Assembly (NCBI RefSeq): GCF_014217625.1
Contig: NZ_CP043641.1
Location: forward strand, 682,001 to 746,000
DNA from: Leifsonia shinshuensis
GTDB lineage: Bacteria; Actinomycetota; Actinomycetes; Actinomycetales; Microbacteriaceae
Direction of reading: 5' to 3'
Length of the DNA stretch: 64,000 nucleotides
Below, one piece after another: positions 45,254-56,488 of this stretch (position 1 is the first letter of the stretch; every line of letters begins with the position of its first letter). The position numbers and the translations under genes are program-made. The notes under the pieces are model-generated. The model saw only the letters and a list, made by a program, of their open reading frames with translations. It was not told the DNA's origin and did not search any database.

Positions 45254-45311
45254 CGAAACGTGACTAGTCGCGGAAATCGACGATGCGATTCCCGCGACTA
45301 CTCACGTTTCG
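45254..45311. repeat. 26-bp near-perfect inverted repeat after fabF
   Basis: Arms 45254-45279 and 45286-45311 match with two mismatches around a 6-nt loop (ACGATG). It begins 5 nt beyond the fabF stop on the minus strand, so it is probably the fab operon terminator, but it is unusually long and unlike the adjacent classical terminator. Confidence 0.75.
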
Positions 45312-45316
45312 CGTGG

Positions 45317-46552
45317 TTAGACCGAGCGGATCGCGACTACGGCGTTGTGGCCGCCGAAGCCGAAGGAGTTGCTGATCGCGAGCTGCGGGCCGTCGCCTAG
45401 GGGCTGCGGCTCGGCGGAGACCTTCAGCGGGATCGCCGGGTCCATCTCGGTGATGTTGATCGTCGGCGGGGCGACGCGGTCGCGCAGCGCGAAGATCGTG
45501 AACACGGCCTCCAGCGCGCCGGTGCCGCCGAGCAGGTGGCCGGTCGACGCCTTGGTCGCCGACACCGGGATGTCGTGCACCCGCTCGCCGAACACCTCGC
45601 GCAGGGCGACGTACTCGGACGGGTCGCCGACCGGCGTGCTGGTGGCGTGCGCGTTGATGTGGGTGACCTCGTCGGGGGAGACGCCGGCCTGCTCGAGAGC
45701 GAGCCGGACCGCACGGCTGGCTCCGCGGCCCTCCGGGTCGTTGGCGGTGATGTGGTACGAGTCGGCCGTCACGCCGCCGCCGACGATCTCCGCGTAGATG
45801 CGGGCGCCTCGGGCGAGCGCGTGCTCCTCGGTCTCCAGCACCAGGCTGGCGGCGCCCTCGCCCATGACGAAGCCGTCGCGGTCGACACTGTAAGGGCGGG
45901 AGGCCGACGCCGGGTCGTCGTTGCGGCGCGACAGCGCCTGCATCGACGCGAACGACGCGATCGTGATCGGGTGGATGGCGGACTCGGTGCCGCCGGCGAT
46001 GACGACGTCGGCGAGGCCGGCCTGCAGGTGCTCGTACGCGTTGACCAGCGACTCGGTGCTCGACGCGCATGCGGAGGCCACGGTGCGCGCGAACGCGCGG
46101 GCCTCGAAGTGCATGGACACCGCGGCGGACGCGGCGTTGGGCATCAGCATCGGGACGGTCATCGGCAGGACGCGGCGGGGTCCGCGCTCGCGCAGGGTGT
46201 CCCACGCGTCGAGGAGCGTCCAGACGCCGCCGATGCCGGTGGCGTAGTCGACGCCGAGGCGCTCGGGGGCGACCTCGGGGGAGCCGGCGTCGGCCCAGGC
46301 CTCCAGCGACGCGACCAGCGCGAACTGGCTGGACGGGTCGAGGCGCTTGGCGGTCGGCCGGTCGAGGATGGTGTCGGGGCGCACGAGCGCTTCCGCGGCG
46401 AATGTGACGGGCAGCTCGAGCTCGGCCACCCAGTCGTGCGTGAGGCTGCGTGCTCCGGACTTCCCGGCCAGCAGCGCCTCCCAGCTCTCGGGGGCGGTGC
46501 CACCGAGCGGGGAGGATGCGCCCACGCCGGTGACGACGATCTTCTTGGTCAT
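45317..46552 (-). CDS. fabF: beta-ketoacyl-ACP synthase II
   Basis: 411 residues. Condenses malonyl-ACP with acyl-ACP in fatty-acid elongation. Thiolase fold with catalytic Cys162 in ASACASSTE, His in NAHATSTPVGD, Lys in SATKASTGHLLGG and the C-terminal NSFGFGGHN loop. Last gene of the leftward fab operon, following acpP. Confidence 0.97.
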   Translation of the reverse strand: MTKKIVVTGVGASSPLGGTAPESWEALLAGKSGARSLTHDWVAELELPVTFAAEALVRPDTILDRPTAKRLDPSSQFALVASLEAWADAGSPEVAPERLGVDYATGIGGVWTLLDAWDTLRERGPRRVLPMTVPMLMPNAASAAVSMHFEARAFARTVASACASSTESLVNAYEHLQAGLADVVIAGGTESAIHPITIASFASMQALSRRNDDPASASRPYSVDRDGFVMGEGAASLVLETEEHALARGARIYAEIVGGGVTADSYHITANDPEGRGASRAVRLALEQAGVSPDEVTHINAHATSTPVGDPSEYVALREVFGERVHDIPVSATKASTGHLLGGTGALEAVFTIFALRDRVAPPTINITEMDPAIPLKVSAEPQPLGDGPQLAISNSFGFGGHNAVVAIRSV

Positions 46553-46672
46553 AACGGCAACTCCGTGTAGTAGGAACAACGGCGCAGCGCGCAGAGCGCT
46601 GCTACCCGCGCGGGCGGAACCCTGCCGGAGGCCCGGCTCCGCCCGCGCGTAGGAAGTTTCTTCTTGCGGTGC

Positions 46673-46924
46673 TTAGGCGTCCTGCGCCTTGACGATGAAC
46701 TCGACGGCGTCGCCGACGGTCTTCAGGTTCTTGACCTCTTCGTCCGGGATCTTCACGTCGAACTTGTCCTCGGCGTTGACCACGATGGTCATCATCGAGA
46801 TCGAGTCGATGTCGAGGTCGTCGGTGAACGACTTGTCCAGCTCAACCGTGTCGGTCGCGATGCCGGTCTCGTCGTTGATGAGCTCGGCCAGGCCGGCAAG
46901 AACTTCTTCGGTGGACAATGCCAT
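46673..46924 (-). CDS. acpP: acyl carrier protein
   Basis: 83 residues, acidic. Carries growing acyl chains on 4'-phosphopantetheine attached to Ser41 in DLDIDSISMM. Helix pattern and the KTVGDAVEFI end are standard. A GGAGA ribosome site precedes the ATG on the minus strand. The 120-nt spacer before fabF has no separate strong promoter that I can see. Confidence 0.97.
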   Translation of the reverse strand: MALSTEEVLAGLAELINDETGIATDTVELDKSFTDDLDIDSISMMTIVVNAEDKFDVKIPDEEVKNLKTVGDAVEFIVKAQDA

Positions 46925-46980
46925 GGTGTTTTCTCCTTGAGGGGGTGTCGTTTTGACCGTTGATCAGTCTAGGGCAGGCC

Positions 46981-47985
46981 CTAGGGGAGCACGACGACCT
47001 GCGCGCCGAAGACCAGACCGGCGCCGAAGCCGATCTGGAGCGCGAGGCCGCCGGACAGTTCGGGACGCTCCTGGAGGAGCCGGTGCGTGGCGAGCGGGAT
47101 CGAGGCGGCCGAGGTGTTGCCGGTCGTCTCGATGTCGCGGGCGATCGCGACGGTCTCCGGCAGCTTGAGCTGCTTGGCGAACTCGTCGACGATCCGCATG
47201 TTCGCCTGGTGAGGGATGAAGGCGGCGAGCTGGTCGGGCGTGACGCCGGCGGCGTCGAGCGCCTGCTTGGCGACCTTCGCCATCTCCCAGACCGCCCAGC
47301 GGAAGACGGTCTGGCCGTCCTGGCGCAGGGTCGGCCACGGGGCCTCGCCGTCGCGGTACTCGGTGAGCGTGTTGCCCATCCCGACCGCGCCGGCCTTGGA
47401 GCCGTCCGAGCCCCACACCGTCTTGGCGATGCCCGGGTACTCGCTCGGGCCGATGACCACGGCGCCCGCGCCGTCGCCCAGCAGGAACGAGATGGTGCGG
47501 TCGGTCGGGTCGACCACGTCGGAAAGCTTCTCCGCGCCGACGACCAGCGCGTAGTGCGCCTGGCCGGTGCGGATCAGCGCGTCGGCCTGGGCGACGGCGT
47601 AGGCGTAGCCCGCGCACGCAGCGTTCATGTCGTAGGCGGCGGCCGGGTTGGCGCCGACATTGTCGGCGAGCACCGCGGCCAGCGACGGGGTCTGCTGGGG
47701 GTTGGAGATCGTCGCGACGATCACGGCGTCGATGAGCTTGGGGTCGACGCCCGACTTCTCGATGGCCTCTTTGGAGGCCTCGGTGGCGAGGTCGACGGCG
47801 CCCACGTCGTGGCTGGCGCGGGTGCGCGTGATGATGCCGGTGCGCTGGCGGATCCACTCGTCGGAGGAGTCGATCGGGCCGACCAGGTCGTCGTTCGGGA
47901 CGACGAGGTCGCCGCGGGCCGCGCCGATCGAGAGGATGCGGGTGTACTGCGGGCCGTGGGACTGCTGCAGGGTGGGGTGGGTCAT
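46981..47985 (-). CDS. fabH: beta-ketoacyl-ACP synthase III
   Basis: 334 residues. Starts fatty-acid chains by condensing an acyl-CoA primer with malonyl-ACP. Active site Cys124 in NAACAGYAYA, His in FIPHQANMRIVDEF and Asn in TGNTSAASIPLA. In actinobacteria FabH usually accepts branched primers. Starts 13 nt after fabD. Confidence 0.97.
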   Translation of the reverse strand: MTHPTLQQSHGPQYTRILSIGAARGDLVVPNDDLVGPIDSSDEWIRQRTGIITRTRASHDVGAVDLATEASKEAIEKSGVDPKLIDAVIVATISNPQQTPSLAAVLADNVGANPAAAYDMNAACAGYAYAVAQADALIRTGQAHYALVVGAEKLSDVVDPTDRTISFLLGDGAGAVVIGPSEYPGIAKTVWGSDGSKAGAVGMGNTLTEYRDGEAPWPTLRQDGQTVFRWAVWEMAKVAKQALDAAGVTPDQLAAFIPHQANMRIVDEFAKQLKLPETVAIARDIETTGNTSAASIPLATHRLLQERPELSGGLALQIGFGAGLVFGAQVVVLP

Positions 47986-47998
47986 GGCTGCGGTCCTC

Positions 47999-48919
47999 CT
48001 AGGCGGCCTGGTCGATGAGGTCGAACGCGGCGGGCAGGTCGTCGGGGGTCTTCACCGCGACGGCGGGGACGCCCTTCAGGCCGCGCTTGGCGAGGCCGAC
48101 GAGGGCGCCGGCGGGGGCGACCTCGATGATGCCGGTGACGCCGGCCTCCTGGAAGGCCGCCATGTCGAGGTCCCAGCGCACCGGCGAGGAGACCTGGCCG
48201 ACGAGCAGGCGCAGGAATTCAGCGCCGTCGGCGACCTCCGAGCCGTCCTTGTTGGTCCAGAGCCGCAGTGTCGGGTCGTTCGTGGTCAGCGTCGCGGCGA
48301 ACGCCTCCAGCGTCGGCACCGCCGGCGCCATGTAGCGCGTGTGGAAGGCGCCGGCGACCTGCAGCGGGATGACGCGGGCGCGGGCCGGCGGCTCCTCGGC
48401 GAGCTTCGCGAGCGCGTCGAGATCGCCGGCGACGACGATCTGGCCGCCGCCGTTGTAGTTGGCGGGGGAGAGGCCGAGGGCGTCCAGCTTCGCGAGCAGT
48501 TCGTCCTCGTCGGCGCCGATGACGGCGCTCATGCCCGTGCGCGCCTCGGCGGCGGCGCGGGCCATCGCGGCGCCGCGCTCCCGGACGAAGGCGACCGCGT
48601 CGGTCTCGGACAGCACCCCGGCGCCGGCGGCCGCCGTCAGCTCGCCCACCGAGTGCCCGGCGATGCCGCCGACCTTCTCGCGGCGGCCATCGGCCAGGAG
48701 GGCCGAGAGCGTCAGGAGACCGGCCGACACGATCAGCGGCTGGGCCACCGCGGTGTCGCGGATGGTGTCCGCGTCGCTCACCGTGCCGTGCGCGACGAGG
48801 TCGATGCCGACCGCGTCGGAGATGCGGGTGAGCTGGTCACGGAACGACGGTTCGGTGAGCCACGGGTCGAGGAAGCCGGGGGTCTGGGAACCCTGTCCCG
48901 GGCACGCGATGACGATCAC
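47999..48919 (-). CDS. fabD: malonyl-CoA:ACP transacylase
   Basis: 306 residues from GTG. Transfers malonyl from CoA to ACP. Catalytic Ser90 in IAGHSVGELTAAAG; N-terminal oxyanion motif PGQGSQTPGF; His in the AGAFHTRYM block. A CAGACT -10-like box on the minus strand (48932-48927) lies 7 nt before the GTG, so it may be leaderless. Tandem 9-bp repeats just upstream are candidate regulator sites. Confidence 0.96.
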   Translation of the reverse strand: MIVIACPGQGSQTPGFLDPWLTEPSFRDQLTRISDAVGIDLVAHGTVSDADTIRDTAVAQPLIVSAGLLTLSALLADGRREKVGGIAGHSVGELTAAAGAGVLSETDAVAFVRERGAAMARAAAEARTGMSAVIGADEDELLAKLDALGLSPANYNGGGQIVVAGDLDALAKLAEEPPARARVIPLQVAGAFHTRYMAPAVPTLEAFAATLTTNDPTLRLWTNKDGSEVADGAEFLRLLVGQVSSPVRWDLDMAAFQEAGVTGIIEVAPAGALVGLAKRGLKGVPAVAVKTPDDLPAAFDLIDQAA

Positions 48920-48948
48920 GGGTTCAAGTCTGCCAATCTTCCGCCGAG

Positions 48949-48966
48949 CGGATGTGTCGGATGTGT
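48949..48966. promoter_or_regulatory. tandem CGGATGTGT repeats upstream of fabD (candidate FasR site)
   Basis: CGGATGTGT occurs twice back to back (48949-48957, 48958-48966) about 30 nt upstream of the fabD start, in the short spacer after the FasR-like gene. Position around -30 suits activator or repressor binding. Confidence 0.5.
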
Positions 48967-49025
48967 ATGAACTATTCGGCGATGCTTTGTGAATGTCTAC
49001 AGTCGAGGTCGCCCACGGCCGGCGG

Positions 49026-50234
49026 TCAGTGCCGCCGCGGCGCGTCCGGTTCGTTGATCGAGCCGACGATGAGAGCGGCCTGCAGGATCAGCGCCTCCCT
49101 GGCCCCGGTGGCGTCCCAGCCGATGACCTCCGACACGCGCTTCAGCCGGTAACGCACCGTGTTCGGGTGCACGAACAGCTCGCGCGCGGTGGCCTCCAGC
49201 GACCTCCCGTTGTCCAGGTAGCACCACAGCGTCGTCAGCAACTCCGTGGAGTACGCCTGCAGCGGGCGGTAGATGCGGCTGATCAGGGTGGCCCGCGCGA
49301 GCCCGTCGCCCGCGAGCGCCCGCTCGGGGAGCAGGTCGTCGGCGTGCACCGGACGCGGGCAGTTGCGCCACGCCTTCGCGACCGCGAAGCCGGCCAGCGC
49401 GGCCTTCGCGCTCTTGGAGGCGTCCACCAGGCTCGCGACCTCGTGGCCGAGCACCAGGTGGCCCGCGCCGAAGCCCGGCTCCAGCTGCTGCGCGATCTCC
49501 AGGAAGCTGACCGCGGGAGCGGCGCCGATGGCGTCCTCGTTCACAGCGTCGGCCGGGAGGGCTCGGCCGATGACGAGCACCAGCCTGCTGCCCTGCACGC
49601 CGATCAGGACATCCGCCGACATGTGACGGGCGGTGCGGCGCAGCTGGTCGACGTCGAGCATCTTGGGGGCGGTGCCCACCAGGACGCTCACCTCGCCGTG
49701 GCCGTGCCAGCCGAGCGCGGCGATCCGGCTGGGCAGCTCGTCGTCGTACTCGCCGGTGAGGATGCTGTCGACCACCAGGGCCTCCAGCCGCGCGTCCCAG
49801 AGGCCGCGCGCCTCGGCGGCGCGCGCGTACACGTCGGCCGCGGCGAACGCGATCTCGCGCGAGTAGAGGAGGATGGCCTCCTTGAGAGCCTCGTTGCCGC
49901 CGCTCTTCACGCGCTCCTCGACCACCTCCACGGTGATCTTGATGAGCTGCAGGGTCTGCTGCAGGCTGACGCTCCGGAGCAGCTCACGGGGAGCCGCCCC
50001 GAAGACGTCGGCCGCGATCCACGGCGTCGACCGCGGGTCGTCGAACCACGAGATGAAGGAGGAGATGCCCGCCTGGGCGACCAGGCCGACCGCGCTGCGG
50101 CGGCCGGGGGGCATGTCCCGGTACCAGGGGAGCGTGTCCTCCAGCCGCTTCAGCGTGGTCGTGGCGAGTTCGCCCGAGATCTTGCGCAGCCACGCAAGCG
50201 TCTCGGACTTCGTCCTCTCCGGTGTCGTCGGCAC
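49026..50234 (-). CDS. PucR/FasR-type transcriptional regulator of fatty-acid synthesis
   Basis: 402 residues from GTG 50234. Central GGDEF-like/PucR region, and a C-terminal helix-turn-helix of the PucR type: SLEATARELFVHPNTVRYRL. Known context: in Streptomyces a regulator of this type (FasR) sits directly upstream of fabD-fabH-acpP-fabF and controls that operon; gene order is identical here. It starts 11 nt after the aceE stop, so it may be co-transcribed with pyruvate dehydrogenase. Confidence 0.9.
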   Translation of the reverse strand: MPTTPERTKSETLAWLRKISGELATTTLKRLEDTLPWYRDMPPGRRSAVGLVAQAGISSFISWFDDPRSTPWIAADVFGAAPRELLRSVSLQQTLQLIKITVEVVEERVKSGGNEALKEAILLYSREIAFAAADVYARAAEARGLWDARLEALVVDSILTGEYDDELPSRIAALGWHGHGEVSVLVGTAPKMLDVDQLRRTARHMSADVLIGVQGSRLVLVIGRALPADAVNEDAIGAAPAVSFLEIAQQLEPGFGAGHLVLGHEVASLVDASKSAKAALAGFAVAKAWRNCPRPVHADDLLPERALAGDGLARATLISRIYRPLQAYSTELLTTLWCYLDNGRSLEATARELFVHPNTVRYRLKRVSEVIGWDATGAREALILQAALIVGSINEPDAPRRH

Positions 50235-50245
50235 GGGCCCGCGGT

Positions 50246-52972
<2,727 letters not shown>

Positions 52973-53187
52973 CCTCGACCTCTTTCTTGTGTCGGATGGA
53001 TCGTGGAAGGGGCGCATCGCTTGTCGGGTCGCGACAATTCCGCGGGCACCATCGTTCAGCCTAGCCGCAACTCAGGAGCACCGGTGACCGTCCCCGGGTT
53101 GGCGCTTCCCTGCACCGGGTCTATGCTGTGTCCTCGTGCGCCGGCCGGGTGGAATCGTCCCCGGGGCGCGTGAAAGGACACCGTCAC

Positions 53188-53658
53188 ATGGCTCTGGAGA
53201 ACGACACCCAGGCTCCCGACTTCGAACTGCTCGACCAGCACGGCCGCTCGGTCCGGCTGAGCGACTTCCGCGGCTCCAAGGCCGTCGCGCTCGTCTTCTT
53301 CCCGCTGGCGTTCTCCGGCACCTGCACGGGCGAGCTGTGCGCGCTGCGCGACAACCTGGCGATGTTCCAGGACCACCGCGTGGAGCTGCTGGCCATCTCC
53401 GTCGACTCGAAGTACACGCTGCGCGCCTGGGCCGAGCAGGAGGGCTACGACTTCAGCCTGCTGGCCGACTTCTGGCCGCACGGCGAGATCGCCAAGGAGT
53501 ACGGCGTCTTCCTGCCCGAGAAGGGCTTCGCGAACCGCGCGACGTTCCTGATCGACGAGACCGGCATCATCCGCGCGTCGTTCATCACGGCGCCGGGGGA
53601 GGCCCGCTCGATCGAGACGTACAAGGCCGCACTGGAGTTGCTCCCGGCCCACGTTTAG
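53188..53658 (+). CDS. AhpE-type peroxiredoxin
   Basis: 156 residues. Thioredoxin-fold peroxidase reducing hydroperoxides. The peroxidatic Cys46 is in FPLAFSGTCTGELC, with a second Cys51 five residues later; mycobacterial AhpE has a single cysteine here, so this form may use an intramolecular disulfide. Arg of GFANRATFLID fits the active site. Ribosome site AAAGGA 9 nt before ATG. Divergent from aceE across a 215-nt spacer. Confidence 0.93.
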   Translation: MALENDTQAPDFELLDQHGRSVRLSDFRGSKAVALVFFPLAFSGTCTGELCALRDNLAMFQDHRVELLAISVDSKYTLRAWAEQEGYDFSLLADFWPHGEIAKEYGVFLPEKGFANRATFLIDETGIIRASFITAPGEARSIETYKAALELLPAHV

Positions 53659-53721
53659 GGGGTCTCGCCACCGTGCTGTCACGGATACTGAGCGCGAGGG
53701 TGTACCGCTAGCGTCGCCCTC

Positions 53722-54753
53722 ATGGATGATCTCTCGTCGGCGTGGACGGCCGTCCTGGAGGACGCGCGCCGCTACCCGTCGCCGCACAACTCGCAGCCGA
53801 TCAAAGTGCGCCCGATCGACGAACGCACCGCGGAGTTCTACTACGACCTCGACCTGGGGCTGCCCGCCGAGTCGTTCGGCATCCCGTTCGCCCACGTCTG
53901 CGCCGGCGTCTTCCTCGAGAGCCTCGCCGCGGTCGCCGGCGGCCACGGCTACCGGGTGGAGGAGCGCCTCGACCTGCGCGAGATGGATTTCGGGGTGAAC
54001 GACCGCCTGCACTCGCTCGGCCTGCTGACCCTGGTGGACGCGCCGGCCGGCGACGACGAGCGCGTCCGGCACGCGCTGTTCCTGCGCAGGCAGACCTCGC
54101 GCCGGCCCTACGACGGGACGGCGGTCCCGGAGGGTGCCGTGGCGGACGCCGCCGCGATCGCGGACTCCGGCGGCCAGCGCTTCGGCTGGACAGAGGACGC
54201 CCGCACCGTCCGCGACCTCGTCCGGATCAACCAGTCCACCCTGTTCTCCGACCTGCAGGACGACGCCGTCTACGACGAGATCATGACCTGGCTGCGGTTC
54301 AGCCGCCGGGAGGCCGCCGACCGCGGGGACGGCCTCAGCGCGGAGGCGATGCTGCTGCCCGGCCCAATCCTCCGCTTCGCCATGAGCCACCGCGAGCTCT
54401 GGACGGCGCCGGTCGTCGGGCCCGTCATCCGCGGCGTCTACCTGAACACCATGCGCGGCGTGCACCAGCTCGGCTGGCTGGAGGGACCCTTCGCCGGGCC
54501 GGACGACTACGTCACCGCCGGCCGCGTCTTCCTCCGGCTCTGGCTCGCCTTCACCGCGCACGGCCTCGCCCTCCACCCGTTCGGCACGGTGATCACCAAC
54601 CCGGAGTCGCACCGACGGTTCGTCTCCGCCGCCGGCATCCGGGAGGGCGACGGCCGGATGGCGTGGATGCTGTTCCGCTTCGGCCGCAGCGCCCCGCCTC
54701 CCGTCGCCCACCGCCGTCCCGCAGCGGCCATGCTCGTGGGGGCGGACCGATGA
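53722..54753 (+). CDS. nitroreductase family protein (Acg-like)
   Basis: 343 residues. Contains the nitroreductase/Acg FMN-binding signature near the start (RRYPSPHNSQPIKVRP) and RRQTSRRPYDG, plus GLALHPFGTVITNPESHRR near the end. Possibly FMN-dependent or an FMN store. Overlaps the following PaaK-like gene by 4 nt, so the two act together, perhaps reduction plus adenylation of one substrate. No signal peptide. Confidence 0.85.
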   Translation: MDDLSSAWTAVLEDARRYPSPHNSQPIKVRPIDERTAEFYYDLDLGLPAESFGIPFAHVCAGVFLESLAAVAGGHGYRVEERLDLREMDFGVNDRLHSLGLLTLVDAPAGDDERVRHALFLRRQTSRRPYDGTAVPEGAVADAAAIADSGGQRFGWTEDARTVRDLVRINQSTLFSDLQDDAVYDEIMTWLRFSRREAADRGDGLSAEAMLLPGPILRFAMSHRELWTAPVVGPVIRGVYLNTMRGVHQLGWLEGPFAGPDDYVTAGRVFLRLWLAFTAHGLALHPFGTVITNPESHRRFVSAAGIREGDGRMAWMLFRFGRSAPPPVAHRRPAAAMLVGADR

Positions 54754-56315
54754 GGCGCGCGGTCGTGTTCGCGTTCGTGTGGCTGCAGGACGGCTTCGTC
54801 CGGCTGTTCACGCACAGCGTCAACACGCACAAGATCCTGCTCGGCCCCGGCATCGAGCCGCTGCGCTGGCAGCTGGGGCGCTGGCGGGCGTGGCGGACCT
54901 TCGAGCGCGCCGCCCGCCGCGTGCCGGCGTATCGCGCGTTCCTCGCCGAACGGGGCGTCGCGCCCCGGCTGCGCGGCGCTGCCTTGGCCGCCGAGTTCGC
55001 CGCGCTGCCGGAGATGGACAAGGACTCCTACATCAAGCGCTGGAGCATCCCGGAGCGCTGCGTCGGCGGCCGGCTGCCCCGGCGCGGCGTGGTGGTGGAC
55101 GAGTCCTCCGGCAGCTCGGGCGTCCCGACGAGCTGGGTGCGCGGCCGCGACGAGCGCCTGGCGACCCGGCAGCTCCTCCAGGTCGGCTTCTCCCGCACGG
55201 CGACGACGCTGCGCAAGCAGCCCTTCGTGCTGAACGCCTTCTCGCTCGGCGCGTGGGCGACGGGGATGAATGTGACGACCTCGCTCACCGAGGTCACCAT
55301 GATGAAGTCGATCGGCCCCGACCGCGACAAGATCGTCGCCACCATGCGCGAGTTCGGGACCGATTACACGTACATCATCCTGAGCTACCCGCCGTTCCTG
55401 AAGGCGCTATTCGAGGACGACCGGATCGACTGGGCGCAGTACGACATCGTCGCGGCGTTCGGCGGCGAGGGCATCAGCGAGAGCATGCGCGCCCACATCC
55501 TCCGCTACGCCACCACCGCGTTCGGGTCGTACGGGGCGAGCGACCTGGAGATCAACATCGCCATCGAGACGGAGTTCACCGTCGCGCTGCGCCAGGCGCT
55601 GGTGGCGGATCCCGAGCTCGCCGCCCGGCTGACCCGGCAGCGGGAGTACGGCGTGCTGCCGATGGTGTTCCAGTTCAACCCGTACGACTACCTGATCGAG
55701 ACCAATGCGGAGGGCGAGCTGGTCGTCACGATCGTCCGCAAGGAGAACATCAACCCGCGCATCCGGTACAACATCCACGACCGCGGTCACGTCCTCCGGA
55801 TGCGCGATGTGGTGCCGGCGCTGCGCTCGCGCGGCCACACCCAGGTGCTCGCGGAGCGCTTCCTCGACCTCCCGCTGCTGTTCCACTACGGCCGCTCGGA
55901 CCTGTCGGTCGACTACAACGGCGCGGTCGTCGCGCCGGACGCCCTCCGCGACGTGATCGCCGGCGACCCGGTCCTGGTCCGCGCGGTCGAGAACCACCGG
56001 CTCATCTCGTTCGAGGACGCGACGGGCGACCGCCAGCTCCACATCGCGCTGCAGCTCAGCGACGGCGCCGGCATGCTCTCGGCGGCGGAGGCGGGACCGC
56101 GCATCGTCGCGGAGCTGCGCCGGATGAACGGCGACTTCCACAACGCGATCCGCACGGCGCCGGCCGGCACGCTGCCGACGCTCGCGTTCTACCCGCACCG
56201 TGCCGGCCCGTTCGTGGGCGATGGCGCCAAACTGAAGAACGAGTATGTGTGGCAGCTCGCCGCGGGCGAGGAGGGGAAGTGGGGACTCGACCTCGACTGG
56301 GCGGCGGAACGCTGA
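54750..56315 (+). CDS. PaaK/CapK-like adenylate-forming enzyme
   Basis: 521 residues. Relative of phenylacetate-CoA ligase: the ATP-binding loop is DESSGSSGVPTSW, followed by AAFGGEGISESMR, and the motif FGSYGASDLE; C-terminal HDRGHVLRMRD. An N-terminal hydrophobic stretch (VVFAFVWLQDGFVRLF) suggests membrane association. It would activate a carboxylic acid with ATP, with or without CoA. Co-translated with the nitroreductase gene. Substrate unknown. Confidence 0.85.
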   Translation: MRRAVVFAFVWLQDGFVRLFTHSVNTHKILLGPGIEPLRWQLGRWRAWRTFERAARRVPAYRAFLAERGVAPRLRGAALAAEFAALPEMDKDSYIKRWSIPERCVGGRLPRRGVVVDESSGSSGVPTSWVRGRDERLATRQLLQVGFSRTATTLRKQPFVLNAFSLGAWATGMNVTTSLTEVTMMKSIGPDRDKIVATMREFGTDYTYIILSYPPFLKALFEDDRIDWAQYDIVAAFGGEGISESMRAHILRYATTAFGSYGASDLEINIAIETEFTVALRQALVADPELAARLTRQREYGVLPMVFQFNPYDYLIETNAEGELVVTIVRKENINPRIRYNIHDRGHVLRMRDVVPALRSRGHTQVLAERFLDLPLLFHYGRSDLSVDYNGAVVAPDALRDVIAGDPVLVRAVENHRLISFEDATGDRQLHIALQLSDGAGMLSAAEAGPRIVAELRRMNGDFHNAIRTAPAGTLPTLAFYPHRAGPFVGDGAKLKNEYVWQLAAGEEGKWGLDLDWAAER

Positions 56316-56348
56316 GGACGCGCGCGGCCCGGTAGGCTGGGGGAGTCA

Positions 56349-56421
56349 GGGCCTTTAGCTCAGCTGGTAGAGCGCCACGTTTACACCGTGGATGTCGTCG
56401 GTTCGATCCCGGCAGGGCCCA
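56349..56421 (+). tRNA. tRNA-Val (anticodon TAC)
   Basis: A 73-nt cloverleaf: acceptor GGGCCTT with AGGGCCC, anticodon stem CCACG/CGTGG around TTTACAC with anticodon TAC, T-stem GTCGG/CCGGC with loop TTCGATC. Discriminator A followed by CCG, so CCA is not encoded. A TAGGCT -10 lies at 56333-56338. A scrambled copy of its 3' end follows. Confidence 0.95.
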
Positions 56422-56435
56422 CCGTCACGCACAAC

Positions 56436-56474
56436 GTCATCGGTTCGATGCAATGCCGCGAGGCAGGGCCCACC
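56436..56474 (+). repeat. partial duplication of the tRNA-Val 3' end
   Basis: GTCATCGGTTCGATG (56436-56450) matches 56394-56408 of the tRNA with two changes, and GGCAGGGCCCACC (56462-56474) is identical to 56411-56423. The two blocks are separated by 11 nt here against 2 in the tRNA. This is the pattern left when an element integrates into a tRNA 3' end and is later lost. Confidence 0.65.
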
Positions 56475-56488
56475 CTAGAGTTGCCGAC

